From the NCBI RefSeq assembly GCF_000331105.1, contig NC_020054.1:6079815-6143814 (forward strand): a DNA stretch of 64,000 nucleotides, written 5' to 3'. Positions 18,048-26,365 of this stretch are shown piece after piece (position 1 is the first letter of the stretch; the number at the start of each line of letters is the position of its first letter). The position numbers and the translations under genes are program-made. Origin of the DNA: Fibrella aestuarina BUZ 2 (GTDB lineage Bacteria; Bacteroidota; Bacteroidia; Cytophagales; Spirosomataceae). Under the pieces are notes generated by a model. It was given only the letters and a program-made list of their open reading frames with translations. It searched no databases and was not told the DNA's origin.

Positions 18048-19730
18048 ATGAAAAAATCATCCCTTGTCTTTCTGCTGGCGGCGGGCGTATCGGCCTGCAA
18101 CAGCCTGGACCTGAACCCGCTCTCCGAACCGTCGACGGCTACGTTTTATTCAAACCAGACCGAGCTCGAACTGGCCGTCAATGACCTGTACCGGCTCGAT
18201 TTCTGGGGGAACGACAACGAGCAATTTACCGACAATTACTGGCACCGGGGGCAACTGGGCAACGCTGTCACGTTCGGCACCATGAATGCCGAAGACGCCA
18301 CCGTGCAAGCCTTCTGGGTGGCCTGTTACAAAGCCATTGCCCGGACCAACACCTTTCTGGCCAACAAAGACCGGGCCGCTGCCAGCACACCCGCCGCTAC
18401 GCTGAAGCAGTTGGAAGCCGAGATGCGGCTGATTCGGGCCTACGAATATGCGCGGCTCATCGCGCACTTCGGCGACGTACCCCTGCTGACCAAGCCCACC
18501 GTGCTGGAAGAGTCGTATAGCGTAACCCGGACCCCGCAAGCCGAGGTGTTGAAGTTCGTTTTCGACGAACTCGATTTTGCCATCGCCAACCTGCCGCAGT
18601 CGTATGCCGCCTCGGCCGTAAAACGGCTCACCAAAGGGGCCGCGCTCGCCGTGAAGGCCCGGACGGCGCTGTATGCAGGCAACTGGGCCGTTGCCCGCGA
18701 TGCGTCGCAGGCGATCATGCAGTTTACGGGCGCGGGGGCCTACTCGCTTCACGGCAACTACAGCCAGCTTTTTCTGAAAGCCGGCGAGACCAGCCCCGAG
18801 CTCATCATCAGTATTCCGCGCGACGAAGCCCAGAAAGTGTTTACCCAAGGCACCAACGTGCAGGACCAACTCCCCCGCCTGACGGGCGGCTTCGGCGCGC
18901 AGATCCCGACCCGCGAAATGGTCGACGCGTATGAATGCCGCGATGGCAAACCCATCGATGAGTCGCCCCTGTATGACCCCAAAGCGCCGTTCAGAAACCG
19001 CGACCCGCGCCTGACGGCCTCCATCGTGGAGTTTGGCACGCAGTGGCTCGGCTACAACTACCAGCCCCACCCCGACAGCACCACCACCTTCAGCAGCAAA
19101 GACAACCGGCGCGTATCGAACCTGGACAACCGGGCCGTGGCGGCGTTTGCCAGCTTTACGGGTTTTCTCTGGAAAAAAGGCATCGACCAGACCTGGGCCG
19201 ACAAACGCAGCGAAGACAGCGACGCCATCATCATCCGCTATGCCGAAATTCTGCTCACCTATGCCGAGGCCAAGATTGAGCTGAACGAGATCGACGCCAG
19301 CGTACTGAACGCCATCAATCAGGTACGTGCCCGCGCCTACGGTGTGGCGGTTGGGCAAACGTCGGCTTACCCCGCCGTTACATCAACGAGCGTAGCCGAG
19401 CTTCGGCAGGTGGTGCGGCGGGAGCGGCGCGTCGAGTTTGCGAAAGAGGGGCTTCGGTACATGGACCTTATCCGCTGGCGGCTGGCCGAAAAAGCCCTGA
19501 CCCGCCCGGTAATCGGCCTGCCCGACCCGGCGGTGCAAAACCGCTCGAAGTGGCCGTTTCCCGGCATTACCCCCCTCGACGACGATGGCATTGCCGACTA
19601 CTCGGGCTTCGGTACCGACGTCAAAATAGTGGCGCAGCGCAGTTTCGACAAAACACGGCAATACCTGTGGCCCATTCCGGCCATTGAACGCCGCGTAAAC
19701 CCGAACATGACGCAAAATCAGGGCTATTAA
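18048..19730 (+). CDS. SusD/RagB-family outer-membrane lipoprotein
   Basis: A 560-residue surface lipoprotein that forms the lid of the SusC channel and binds its ligand. Lipobox VSAC (Cys17) follows a short signal peptide. The family pattern is clear: LDLNPLSEPSTATFYSNQTELELAVNDLY near the N-terminus, tetratricopeptide-like helices (AEMRLIRAYEYARLIAHFGDVPL), and the C-terminal RAYG, RRERRVEFAKEGLRYMDLIRW and QYLWPIPAIERRVNPNMTQNQGY segments. It lies 39 bp after susC, certainly in the same operon. Start at ATG 18048; a TTG three codons earlier is less likely. Confidence 0.96.
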   Translation: MKKSSLVFLLAAGVSACNSLDLNPLSEPSTATFYSNQTELELAVNDLYRLDFWGNDNEQFTDNYWHRGQLGNAVTFGTMNAEDATVQAFWVACYKAIARTNTFLANKDRAAASTPAATLKQLEAEMRLIRAYEYARLIAHFGDVPLLTKPTVLEESYSVTRTPQAEVLKFVFDELDFAIANLPQSYAASAVKRLTKGAALAVKARTALYAGNWAVARDASQAIMQFTGAGAYSLHGNYSQLFLKAGETSPELIISIPRDEAQKVFTQGTNVQDQLPRLTGGFGAQIPTREMVDAYECRDGKPIDESPLYDPKAPFRNRDPRLTASIVEFGTQWLGYNYQPHPDSTTTFSSKDNRRVSNLDNRAVAAFASFTGFLWKKGIDQTWADKRSEDSDAIIIRYAEILLTYAEAKIELNEIDASVLNAINQVRARAYGVAVGQTSAYPAVTSTSVAELRQVVRRERRVEFAKEGLRYMDLIRWRLAEKALTRPVIGLPDPAVQNRSKWPFPGITPLDDDGIADYSGFGTDVKIVAQRSFDKTRQYLWPIPAIERRVNPNMTQNQGY

Positions 19731-19791
19731 CCCATGCCCGGTCTGGCTGCGGCACGGGTTGCCCGGCCAGACCGGCGATTTACTCCATCTA

Positions 19792-22269
19792 ATGAAGCAA
19801 TACATCCTTTCGGCTTGTTTGCTGGCCTGGGCGCTGAGCCACAGCCAGTTTGGTCAGGCACAATCTAAAAAACGGCCTTCCTACAGCGGTATTTACCCGC
19901 ACTTGGCCATGTACAACAACGAAGGCGAGTGCGGCACGGGGGCCGTGGTGCCCTGGGCCAACAAGCTTTGGGTCATCACCTACGGGCCACATCTGCCGCA
20001 GGGTTCGTCGGACAAGCTGTACGAAATAACCCCGGATTTGCAGCAGATTGTCCGCTCGGAAAGCATTGGCGGCACCCCCGCCAACCGGATGATTCACCCG
20101 GAGAGCAACCAGCTGTTTATTGGCCCTTACGCCATTGATGCCAACGGCCACGTGCGGACCATTCCCTACAAAACCATGCCGGGCCGCCACACTGGCAACG
20201 CCCGCCACCTCACCGACCCGAAAGGCAAGATTTTGTACGGGACCATGGAGGAAGGCTTTTACGAAGTGGACGTAGTCACGCTGGCTCCCACCACGCTCTA
20301 TGAAGACGGCAACCGGAAAACGCACAAGGAATCCGACGAATCGAACAACCAGCAAAACGCGCTGCTACCCGGTGCCCACGGTAAGGGCCTTTATTCGGGG
20401 CAGGGCGTGATGGTATATTCCAACAACGGGGAGCCGGGGCCAAAAGCACTCGTGCAGTTCGATATCGACGCGGGTTCGCTGTCGGAGTGGAATGGCAAAG
20501 ACTGGACCGTGGTGCGGCGGAATCAGTTTGTGGAGGTAACCGGGCCGGGCGGTATTTACGGTAACAAAAATCCCGACACCGACCCCATCTGGGCCACCGG
20601 CTGGGACCACAAATCGGTGTTGCTGGGCGTGCGCGATAAACCCACGGGCTGGCACTTCTTTCGGTTACCCAAAGCGAGCCACAGCTACGACGGCGCGCAC
20701 GGCTGGAACACCGAATGGCCCCGCATCCGCGATATCGGCACCGAGCAGAAAGCCGATTACCTGATGACGATGCACGGCCTGTTCTGGCGGTTTCCAGGTA
20801 CGTTCACGGCGACCAACACGGCGGGCATTCGGCCCCGGACGGCGTATTTGAAAGTAATTGGCGATTTCACGCGCTGGAATAATCAACTCGTCTTTGGCTG
20901 CGACGATTCGGCCCAGAAAGAATTCCTGAACAAGCGCAACACCAAAGGCGCGATCGAAGGCCCCGGCCAGTCGAACTCCAACCTGTGGTTTGCGCCGCTC
21001 AACGTACCTGATCAGCTCGGCCCCAACACCGCCGAAGGGGCTGTTTGGCTGAACGAAGCCGTCAAAGCCAACCAGCCTTCCGATCCGTTCCTGTTTGCGG
21101 GCTGGACCAACCGGTCGGCCTGGGTGCAGAACACCGGCGACGCCGTAACGCTTACGTTTGAGGTCGACAAAACCGGCACGGGCAACTGGAGCAGCCTCCA
21201 GACTACCGCGCTGGGTGCGCACAGCGCGGCGCAGGTGGTGTTCCCGGCCAACGCCCCCGGCGAATGGATTCGACTTCGGTCCGACAAAGCCACGACCCTG
21301 TCGGCGCAGTTCACGTATGGGGCAAAGGATACCCGCTCCGGGGCGACCAACGCGCTGTTCAACGGCCTAGCTAACGTAACCACCACCAACACGACGGGCG
21401 GCCTGCTCTATGGCTTGAGCGACAACCGGCGGGCACTGGGGTTGAGTGCGTTAGCCTATAAAGGAGCCCTGCCAACCGACGTTGGTTACTACGAACTCGA
21501 CGCCGACATGCGCCTGACCCGCAAAGCCGACGCCCAGACGCAGTCGTTTATCAAACGCAAATTCGCCATTCCCGAGCGGGTCGTTACGGTCGATGGCGGC
21601 AGCGTGCTGGTGGTCGATGACAAAGGTCGGCGATGGCGGTTTCCGCTGGGGGACAACGCTTACACCGACCTGACCAATCAGAGTGCTCTCCGTATCTGCC
21701 GGGAAGTGGCTACCGAGCGGGACCTGTTCAACTGCCACGGCACATTTTATGAACTCCCCGCTGAAAACGCCGATGGCTACGCCAAAGTCAGGCCTATTGC
21801 CTCGCACAACCTGCGGATCAACGATTATGCGTCGTATCGGGGGTTGCTGGTGATGACGGGCATCGACCTACAGGCCGCCCGTTCCAACGAACACATTATC
21901 GTTTCGGACGACAAGAAAGCGGCCATCTGGGCGGGGGCGATCGACGACCTCTGGAAACTGGGTAAACCAACCGGCCACGGTGGCCCCTGGACCAATGCAG
22001 CGGTGAAAGCCAACGAAACGTCGGACCCTTACCTGATCGGGTTCTACGACCAGCGGAGCCTGCAACTGTCGCACAAAGCCAGCTCGCCCGTTACGTTTAC
22101 CCTCGAAGCCGACCCCGTAGGCACGGGGGTCTGGATGCCTTATAAAACCATTACGGTAGCGCCCGGCCAGGTCAATACGTTTGTATTTCCGGCCGAATTT
22201 CAGGCACGCTGGATTCGCTTCAAAACCGACAAAGCCTGCGAGGCAACCACACGGCTCAAGTATGAATAA
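19792..22269 (+). CDS. Large secreted protein of the susCD operon, with duplicated domain
   Basis: An 825-residue exported protein (signal peptide about 1-23, ending QFGQAQ) encoded 61 bp after susD. No hydrolase or lyase active site was recognised. Residues about 30-410 show repeated short W/Y-G-rich segments compatible with a beta-propeller (GTGAVVPWANKLWVITYGP, ILYGTMEEGFYEVDV). An 85-residue module occurs twice, at about 418-505 and 735-825: each has KAN-x-x-SDP, then V-x-x-TFE/L-x-x-D-x-x-GTG-x-W, then WIR-[LF]-[RK]-[ST]-DKA. This resembles a carbohydrate-binding beta-sandwich. It is probably the glycan-processing or glycan-binding partner of the transporter; the function is unassigned. 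Confidence 0.8.
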   Translation: MKQYILSACLLAWALSHSQFGQAQSKKRPSYSGIYPHLAMYNNEGECGTGAVVPWANKLWVITYGPHLPQGSSDKLYEITPDLQQIVRSESIGGTPANRMIHPESNQLFIGPYAIDANGHVRTIPYKTMPGRHTGNARHLTDPKGKILYGTMEEGFYEVDVVTLAPTTLYEDGNRKTHKESDESNNQQNALLPGAHGKGLYSGQGVMVYSNNGEPGPKALVQFDIDAGSLSEWNGKDWTVVRRNQFVEVTGPGGIYGNKNPDTDPIWATGWDHKSVLLGVRDKPTGWHFFRLPKASHSYDGAHGWNTEWPRIRDIGTEQKADYLMTMHGLFWRFPGTFTATNTAGIRPRTAYLKVIGDFTRWNNQLVFGCDDSAQKEFLNKRNTKGAIEGPGQSNSNLWFAPLNVPDQLGPNTAEGAVWLNEAVKANQPSDPFLFAGWTNRSAWVQNTGDAVTLTFEVDKTGTGNWSSLQTTALGAHSAAQVVFPANAPGEWIRLRSDKATTLSAQFTYGAKDTRSGATNALFNGLANVTTTNTTGGLLYGLSDNRRALGLSALAYKGALPTDVGYYELDADMRLTRKADAQTQSFIKRKFAIPERVVTVDGGSVLVVDDKGRRWRFPLGDNAYTDLTNQSALRICREVATERDLFNCHGTFYELPAENADGYAKVRPIASHNLRINDYASYRGLLVMTGIDLQAARSNEHIIVSDDKKAAIWAGAIDDLWKLGKPTGHGGPWTNAAVKANETSDPYLIGFYDQRSLQLSHKASSPVTFTLEADPVGTGVWMPYKTITVAPGQVNTFVFPAEFQARWIRFKTDKACEATTRLKYE

Positions 22270-22567
22270 CGGTCAGCGCAGTAACCCAAGGGGCCGTAGC
22301 AGCGAGAGCCGGTTTCGCTGAGGCGACTTGACACTTCGTAAACCAGGCTGGGCGGCTGGGTACGTTGGCCGACGGCTAACGTACCCAGCCGCTACCAGTT
22401 TCTTGAAACCGATACCGGGTGGCGTGGCGGCCGGAGTGGCAACGGGCCAACTCAGGCAAAGCAGCAGCGCTACGTTCAGACGAAAGACCATAGTGGTCAA
22501 CAGAAAGGCAACCGACCGTCGGGCCCATCGGGTGATGGAGCTAAACGGTCGGTGCTATGGGTTAGAT
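22270..22567. other. Gene-free gap between convergent genes
   Basis: This 298-bp stretch separates the susCD-operon protein gene from the convergent pore-forming protein gene. Apart from the 19-bp hairpin at 22352-22392, no gene, promoter box or T-tailed terminator was seen. Confidence 0.5.
22352..22392. repeat. 19-bp hairpin made of two opposed GGTACGTT motifs
   Basis: Left arm 22352-22370 (GCGGCTGGGTACGTTGGCC) and right arm 22374-22392 pair at 18 of 19 positions around a 3-nt loop (GAC). Each arm carries one copy of the locally abundant GGTACGTT word. It lies between convergent genes and may terminate transcription in both directions, although no T-run follows. Confidence 0.75.
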
Positions 22568-23440
22568 TTACGCTTCTACGCCTAATACGGCGTCTTCCTC
22601 AACCGGAATCATGTAGGTATTCGACGTGGCGGCCAGGCTTGCGCTCGGGCCACCCACCGGCTGTTCATCGACCTGAATCTGCACCCCAACGCCCTGGCCG
22701 CCATAGAACGTACCGCTTGAGAAAGCCGATACCGAGCTGTTGTTGATCGCGTATTCCGACGACTTGATGTTGATGAGGTTGTTCTGCTTACACTCGTTGA
22801 AGACCTTCTCGATTTTCACGAAATACAGATGGTGCGAGTCGTTGGAGCCGCTGAGCTTCACCTTGTCGTTGAACCAGATCGCCACGTACCCGGTGAGCAG
22901 GCAGTTGGCATTCCAGTTGATGTTGTAGCTCTGCGTGCCAATCACCATCGTGGTGTCGAGGATCGTCATGGGCGGGGCCGTTACAGGCTGCTCAACGCTC
23001 CAGGTCTGCGAATGGTCGGTGCTGAACTGCTGCGAGGCCGAAAACGAAACCGTAGTTGTCACCTTCGTTCCCAGCTCAGCAACGGTCGGTACTTCGACTG
23101 AGGCACTTACCTCAATCCCGATTGAGAGGTCTTCGGTCACCGACCACGTAAACGACTGCTCGGTGGTTTCCTCCTGCTTGTAGGTATAGGTTTGGGGAAT
23201 AGAACTATTGTTCCGAAACTGTGTGTGTACCGACGACACCGTGCCGGGCTCCGGTGACGGTGCGTTGGGGTCATAGACGATGGGTTGCTGATTGGCCTGC
23301 ACTTCATACTGACGGTAATCGTCGAGTTCGCTGTGCTGGCTGTAATTGGTACTGGCCGTGAACTTTACGCCGCCCCCATTGTACTGTTTGTTCATCCAGT
23401 TGCCCCAGGCATTGGTAATGTCTTGCAAAGAAGTTGCCAT
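22568..23440 (-). CDS. Aerolysin/ETX-MTX2-like pore-forming protein
   Basis: A 290-residue protein without a signal peptide. Residues about 70-155 show the hallmark of aerolysin-type beta-pore-forming domains: long Ser/Thr-rich amphipathic strands (FRNNSSIPQTYTYKQEETTE, SFTWSVTEDLSIGIEVSASV, TKVTTTVSFSASQQFSTDHS) followed by VEQPVTAPPMT. The C-terminal half (about 160-260) holds YNINWNANCLLTGYVAIWFND, also seen in this fold. Such proteins oligomerise and insert a beta-barrel into target membranes; others serve in defence or spore-like roles. The target is unknown, and with no signal peptide it may act after lysis or by a dedicated export route. Monocistronic. Confidence 0.72.
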   Translation of the reverse strand: MATSLQDITNAWGNWMNKQYNGGGVKFTASTNYSQHSELDDYRQYEVQANQQPIVYDPNAPSPEPGTVSSVHTQFRNNSSIPQTYTYKQEETTEQSFTWSVTEDLSIGIEVSASVEVPTVAELGTKVTTTVSFSASQQFSTDHSQTWSVEQPVTAPPMTILDTTMVIGTQSYNINWNANCLLTGYVAIWFNDKVKLSGSNDSHHLYFVKIEKVFNECKQNNLINIKSSEYAINNSSVSAFSSGTFYGGQGVGVQIQVDEQPVGGPSASLAATSNTYMIPVEEDAVLGVEA

Positions 23441-23704
23441 GATACTTTGTGTGTTAAGGTGAAAAAAGGATAGTCACTTCGTCAGACGAAGCGCCTGGCT
23501 GGAGGCTCAACCGGCGATCGTTTGACGGTAGCAAAGGTGGGGTAATGCCCCCCTCGGCGCAGGCGCAGAACAACCCAAACAGCAAAGCGGGTAGTTTCTG
23601 GTGGCAGCCCCCGGTGCTTCTGACCGATTTTGAAAACGGGTGTTTCTACGGGGGCATGATCCTATTAGAATGTGTTGCTTTGCCACTTAATCCTTTTCCT
23701 TCAT
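23441..23704. other. Divergent promoter region with small hairpin
   Basis: CTTCGTC-A-GACGAAG (23477-23491) is a perfect dyad about 37 bp upstream of the pore-forming protein gene. A near-consensus minus-strand box (CACCTTTG, one mismatch) lies at 23535-23542, and TTGCTTTG lies about 30 bp before the rightward gene at 23705. No gene was found inside. Confidence 0.4.
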
Positions 23705-24157
23705 ATGCAAACCGACAAAACGCCTACCTACGCCGTACCCCTCAAAGACGCCGAACAATGGGTCACCAACTGGGTCAGTGCCAACACTGAAGGCAAAACC
23801 CTCGACCCCACCGATATGCGGGCGTTTCTGGTGCACCGCGAAGACTTTATTGAGTTGCTCAGGCAGTACGATACCGAATACGTGCGCCTCTACATGGGTC
23901 GTCGCAAAGACGTTGATTCGGATGGCCAGTTGAAAGCCTGTCTGCTGATGGTATCAGCGACGCGCCAGGGCACCATCGACCCCAAAGCCTCGGACCCGGA
24001 CCTGATTGTCGATCTGGTTGGTCAGGTAACGATTCAGGAGGACGACACGACGCTGGAAGCGAATTATCAAGTGTTTGATTTCTCGCAGATCTGCCCGCCC
24101 ATGTGCGACCCAACCAGCCCGCTGTTCATCGGTGAGCCCGACGCCCGTTGTCAATAA
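23705..24157 (+). CDS. Hypothetical protein upstream of NarL-type two-component genes
   Basis: A 150-residue soluble protein with no signal peptide (MQTDKTPTYAVPLKDAEQW). Conserved-looking features are the DAEQWVTNW start, the RAFLVHREDFIELL and YVRLYMGRR segments, and a C-terminal cysteine pair in QICPPMCD. It resembles small uncharacterised Bacteroidota proteins that precede a membrane protein and a histidine kinase, but no function is known to me. The ATG at 23705 was preferred to an upstream alternative start because it follows a purine-rich stretch and gives a compact protein. It is 12 bp before the next gene, so co-transcribed. Confidence 0.75.
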   Translation: MQTDKTPTYAVPLKDAEQWVTNWVSANTEGKTLDPTDMRAFLVHREDFIELLRQYDTEYVRLYMGRRKDVDSDGQLKACLLMVSATRQGTIDPKASDPDLIVDLVGQVTIQEDDTTLEANYQVFDFSQICPPMCDPTSPLFIGEPDARCQ

Positions 24158-24169
24158 GTCGACACGTCT

Positions 24170-24838
24170 ATGCAAGACTTCCTGATTTGGTTTAGCCGGT
24201 ATGGGTCCTATTGCCTGCTGCTGTCGGCGGGCATGGTCCTGTTTCGGTTTCAGTACCTGACGGGGTACCTCCGGTTTGTGGGGTGGTTTGTCGGGCTGGC
24301 AGTGGCGGGTGAGTTGGTTTCGCACCTGACGGCCCACGTCCTCCACGTTCCGAACACCTACATCCTGCACGGCTACACCATACTGGAATTCAACATCATT
24401 GCGTTAGTCTATGGTCGTTTTTTTGGCCATTTCTACAGCCGTTTCTTTGTGCCCTGGCTGATGGCTGGTTTCACCGTCCTGGCCCTGCTGAATAGCGCGT
24501 TCATACAGCCCCCCACCGGGGGCAACGCCTATGCCCGCGGGCTTGAAGCCATCCTGGTTATTGCGCTGGCGTTGCTGGCGTTTTACAAACTGCTGAACGA
24601 GCTATCGGCCCGGCGGCTCGACAAGCAGCCGATCTTCTGGATCAACACAGGATTCTTACTCTACTTCGCGGGCAGTTTATTCTTTCTATTATTCAGTAAC
24701 GTTGTCTTATACGACTCGAACCAAACGCTTAAATTCGCCGTATTCGCACTCCATGTGTTGCTCATTGTCATGATGCACGTGCTGATCAGCATCGGGTTAT
24801 GGTTCAGTCCCAGCCTTCGGGCGACATCTACATACTGA
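24170..24838 (+). CDS. Polytopic membrane protein linked to a histidine kinase
   Basis: A 222-residue protein with about seven hydrophobic helices (about 11-27, 32-52, 63-82, 88-106, 120-138, 150-172, 182-205) and few charged loops. Its 3' end overlaps the start of the next gene, a histidine kinase, by 40 bp. The tight overlap suggests the two act together, the membrane protein perhaps serving as the sensory input for a kinase that has only a single short membrane helix. No transporter motif was recognised. Confidence 0.8.
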   Translation: MQDFLIWFSRYGSYCLLLSAGMVLFRFQYLTGYLRFVGWFVGLAVAGELVSHLTAHVLHVPNTYILHGYTILEFNIIALVYGRFFGHFYSRFFVPWLMAGFTVLALLNSAFIQPPTGGNAYARGLEAILVIALALLAFYKLLNELSARRLDKQPIFWINTGFLLYFAGSLFFLLFSNVVLYDSNQTLKFAVFALHVLLIVMMHVLISIGLWFSPSLRATSTY

Positions 24839-25590
24839 TTTTCGGTGGTTCACTGGCCTTTATCATGCTGGTGATCGGCATTGTGGTCTTTCTGCTTGTG
24901 TATCAGAAACGAATAGCCGCCCAGGAGTTACGGGTGAAACAGATGGAACTGAGCTACCAGCAAGAGGTCATTTACCGCACTCTCGACGCCGTCGAGGATG
25001 AGCGCAAACGGGTCGCCCGCGATCTTCACGACGAGGTGGGCGCGGCGCTGTCGGCCATGCGCCTGCTGTTGGCTCAGCTTACGCAGACTGCGCCGCCTTC
25101 CGATGCGTCGCGCCACCTCACCAGCCAGTTTAAATACGTCATCGACAGCACCATCGACAACGTACGGCGGATTTCGAACGACCTGCTGCCACAAGGACTC
25201 GACGAACTCGGCCTGACCTATGCGATAGAAGGCCTCTGTGAAAGCGTGATGGCGCTGGCCGATGTAAACGTGGAACTGACGGTGGCGCCCGACCTGACTC
25301 TACCCACCCGCGCTAACCTCATTGTGTACCGGCTGGTGCAGGAGTTGCTTAACAACGCCCTCAAGCACGCCGACGCCACCGACATCCGGCTGTCGCTGCT
25401 GCGCGAAGCCGATACGCTCGTGCTGCGCTACGCCGACGACGGCAAAGGCTTTGATTTTGAGCAGGCCTATCAGCAGCGCAGCTTCGGCCTGAAAAACATT
25501 GAAACCCGCGCGCAGATGCTGCAGGGTCTGGTTGCGTTCGACACCAGCCCCGGCGAAGGGCTTCGGGTTGAGGTGACGTTCCGCCCCTAG
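24799..25590 (+). CDS. NarL-type sensor histidine kinase (HisKA_3)
   Basis: A 263-residue membrane kinase. One membrane helix (about 10-34) is followed by a coiled-coil-like segment and the HisKA_3 dimerisation domain with phosphoacceptor His77 in RVARDLHDEVGAALSAM. The ATP-binding domain contains the N-box VQELLNNALKHADAT and the G-boxes YADDGKGFDFE and SFGLKNIETRAQML. It phosphorylates the response regulator encoded 36 bp downstream. It lacks a periplasmic sensor domain, so the overlapping membrane protein may supply the signal. Confidence 0.93.
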   Translation: MVQSQPSGDIYILIFGGSLAFIMLVIGIVVFLLVYQKRIAAQELRVKQMELSYQQEVIYRTLDAVEDERKRVARDLHDEVGAALSAMRLLLAQLTQTAPPSDASRHLTSQFKYVIDSTIDNVRRISNDLLPQGLDELGLTYAIEGLCESVMALADVNVELTVAPDLTLPTRANLIVYRLVQELLNNALKHADATDIRLSLLREADTLVLRYADDGKGFDFEQAYQQRSFGLKNIETRAQMLQGLVAFDTSPGEGLRVEVTFRP

Positions 25591-25626
25591 ACGCTATCTT
25601 CCACTCCCTATTGCCCGAACGCTGTT

Positions 25627-26307
25627 ATGTCCAACCCCATCCACGTAGCCATTGCCGACGATCAGGTTTTGTTCCGAAAGGGCATGATCGGGATCGTCGA
25701 TAGCTTCGATGGCATGCACATCAGCCTCGAAGCCGATAACGGCCGCAGCCTGCTCGACGGCCTTGCCACGGCTTCGCCCCTGCCCGACGTAGTGCTGCTC
25801 GACCTCTCGATGCCCGAGTTGAACGGCGTTGAAACTACCAAGCTGATTCACAAACAGTATTCAGGTGTCAAAATCATCATCCTGTCGGTATACAGTGAAG
25901 ACCGGTTTGTGACCCACCTGATGGACCTGGGCGTGAATGCCTACCTGTTCAAGAACGTAGAACCCGAGGAAGTGGAGCGCGCCATCCGCGATGTCGTGGA
26001 GAAAGAGTTTTATTTCAACGAAGCGTTCCTGCGGGCCATGAAAAACCGGATGGCCACCCGCAAGCCCCGCCGCGTGCTGACCGAAGCGGCCCCCGCCACC
26101 CTGACCCCGCGCGAAATCGACGTGCTGGGTCTAATCTGCAAGCAACTAACGGCCCCCGAAATTGCCGATCAGCTGTGCCTGAGCATTCGCACCGTGGATG
26201 GGCACCGGGCTAACCTGCTCGAAAAGACGGGGTCGCGCAACACCGCCGGTTTGGTCCTGTACGCCATTAAAAACAGCCTGATCGACCCATCAGAACTACT
26301 GAGCTAG
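25627..26307 (+). CDS. LuxR/NarL-family response regulator
   Basis: A 226-residue regulator. The receiver domain (residues about 5-125) has the acidic pair in IADDQVLF, phosphoacceptor Asp59 (VVLLDLSMPELNG), and the conserved Thr/Ser and Lys positions (IILSVYS, AYLFKNV). The C-terminal LuxR HTH (about 160-226) reads LTPREIDVLGLICKQLTAPEIADQLCLSIRTVDGHRANLLEKTG. It is cognate to the preceding kinase. A strong terminator follows the stop codon, closing a four-gene operon that starts at 23705. Confidence 0.94.
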   Translation: MSNPIHVAIADDQVLFRKGMIGIVDSFDGMHISLEADNGRSLLDGLATASPLPDVVLLDLSMPELNGVETTKLIHKQYSGVKIIILSVYSEDRFVTHLMDLGVNAYLFKNVEPEEVERAIRDVVEKEFYFNEAFLRAMKNRMATRKPRRVLTEAAPATLTPREIDVLGLICKQLTAPEIADQLCLSIRTVDGHRANLLEKTGSRNTAGLVLYAIKNSLIDPSELLS

Positions 26308-26320
26308 CCTACAGCGCACA

Positions 26321-26352
26321 AAAAAGGGGTGGATCAGTTGCCACCCCTTTTT
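26321..26352. terminator. Bidirectional terminator
   Basis: AAAAAGGGGTGG (26321-26332) and CCACCCCTTTTT (26341-26352) form a perfect 12-bp stem with A- and T-tracts, between the convergent response-regulator gene and the secreted-protein gene at 26366. Confidence 0.92.
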
Positions 26353-26365
26353 CTGCACATTAACC

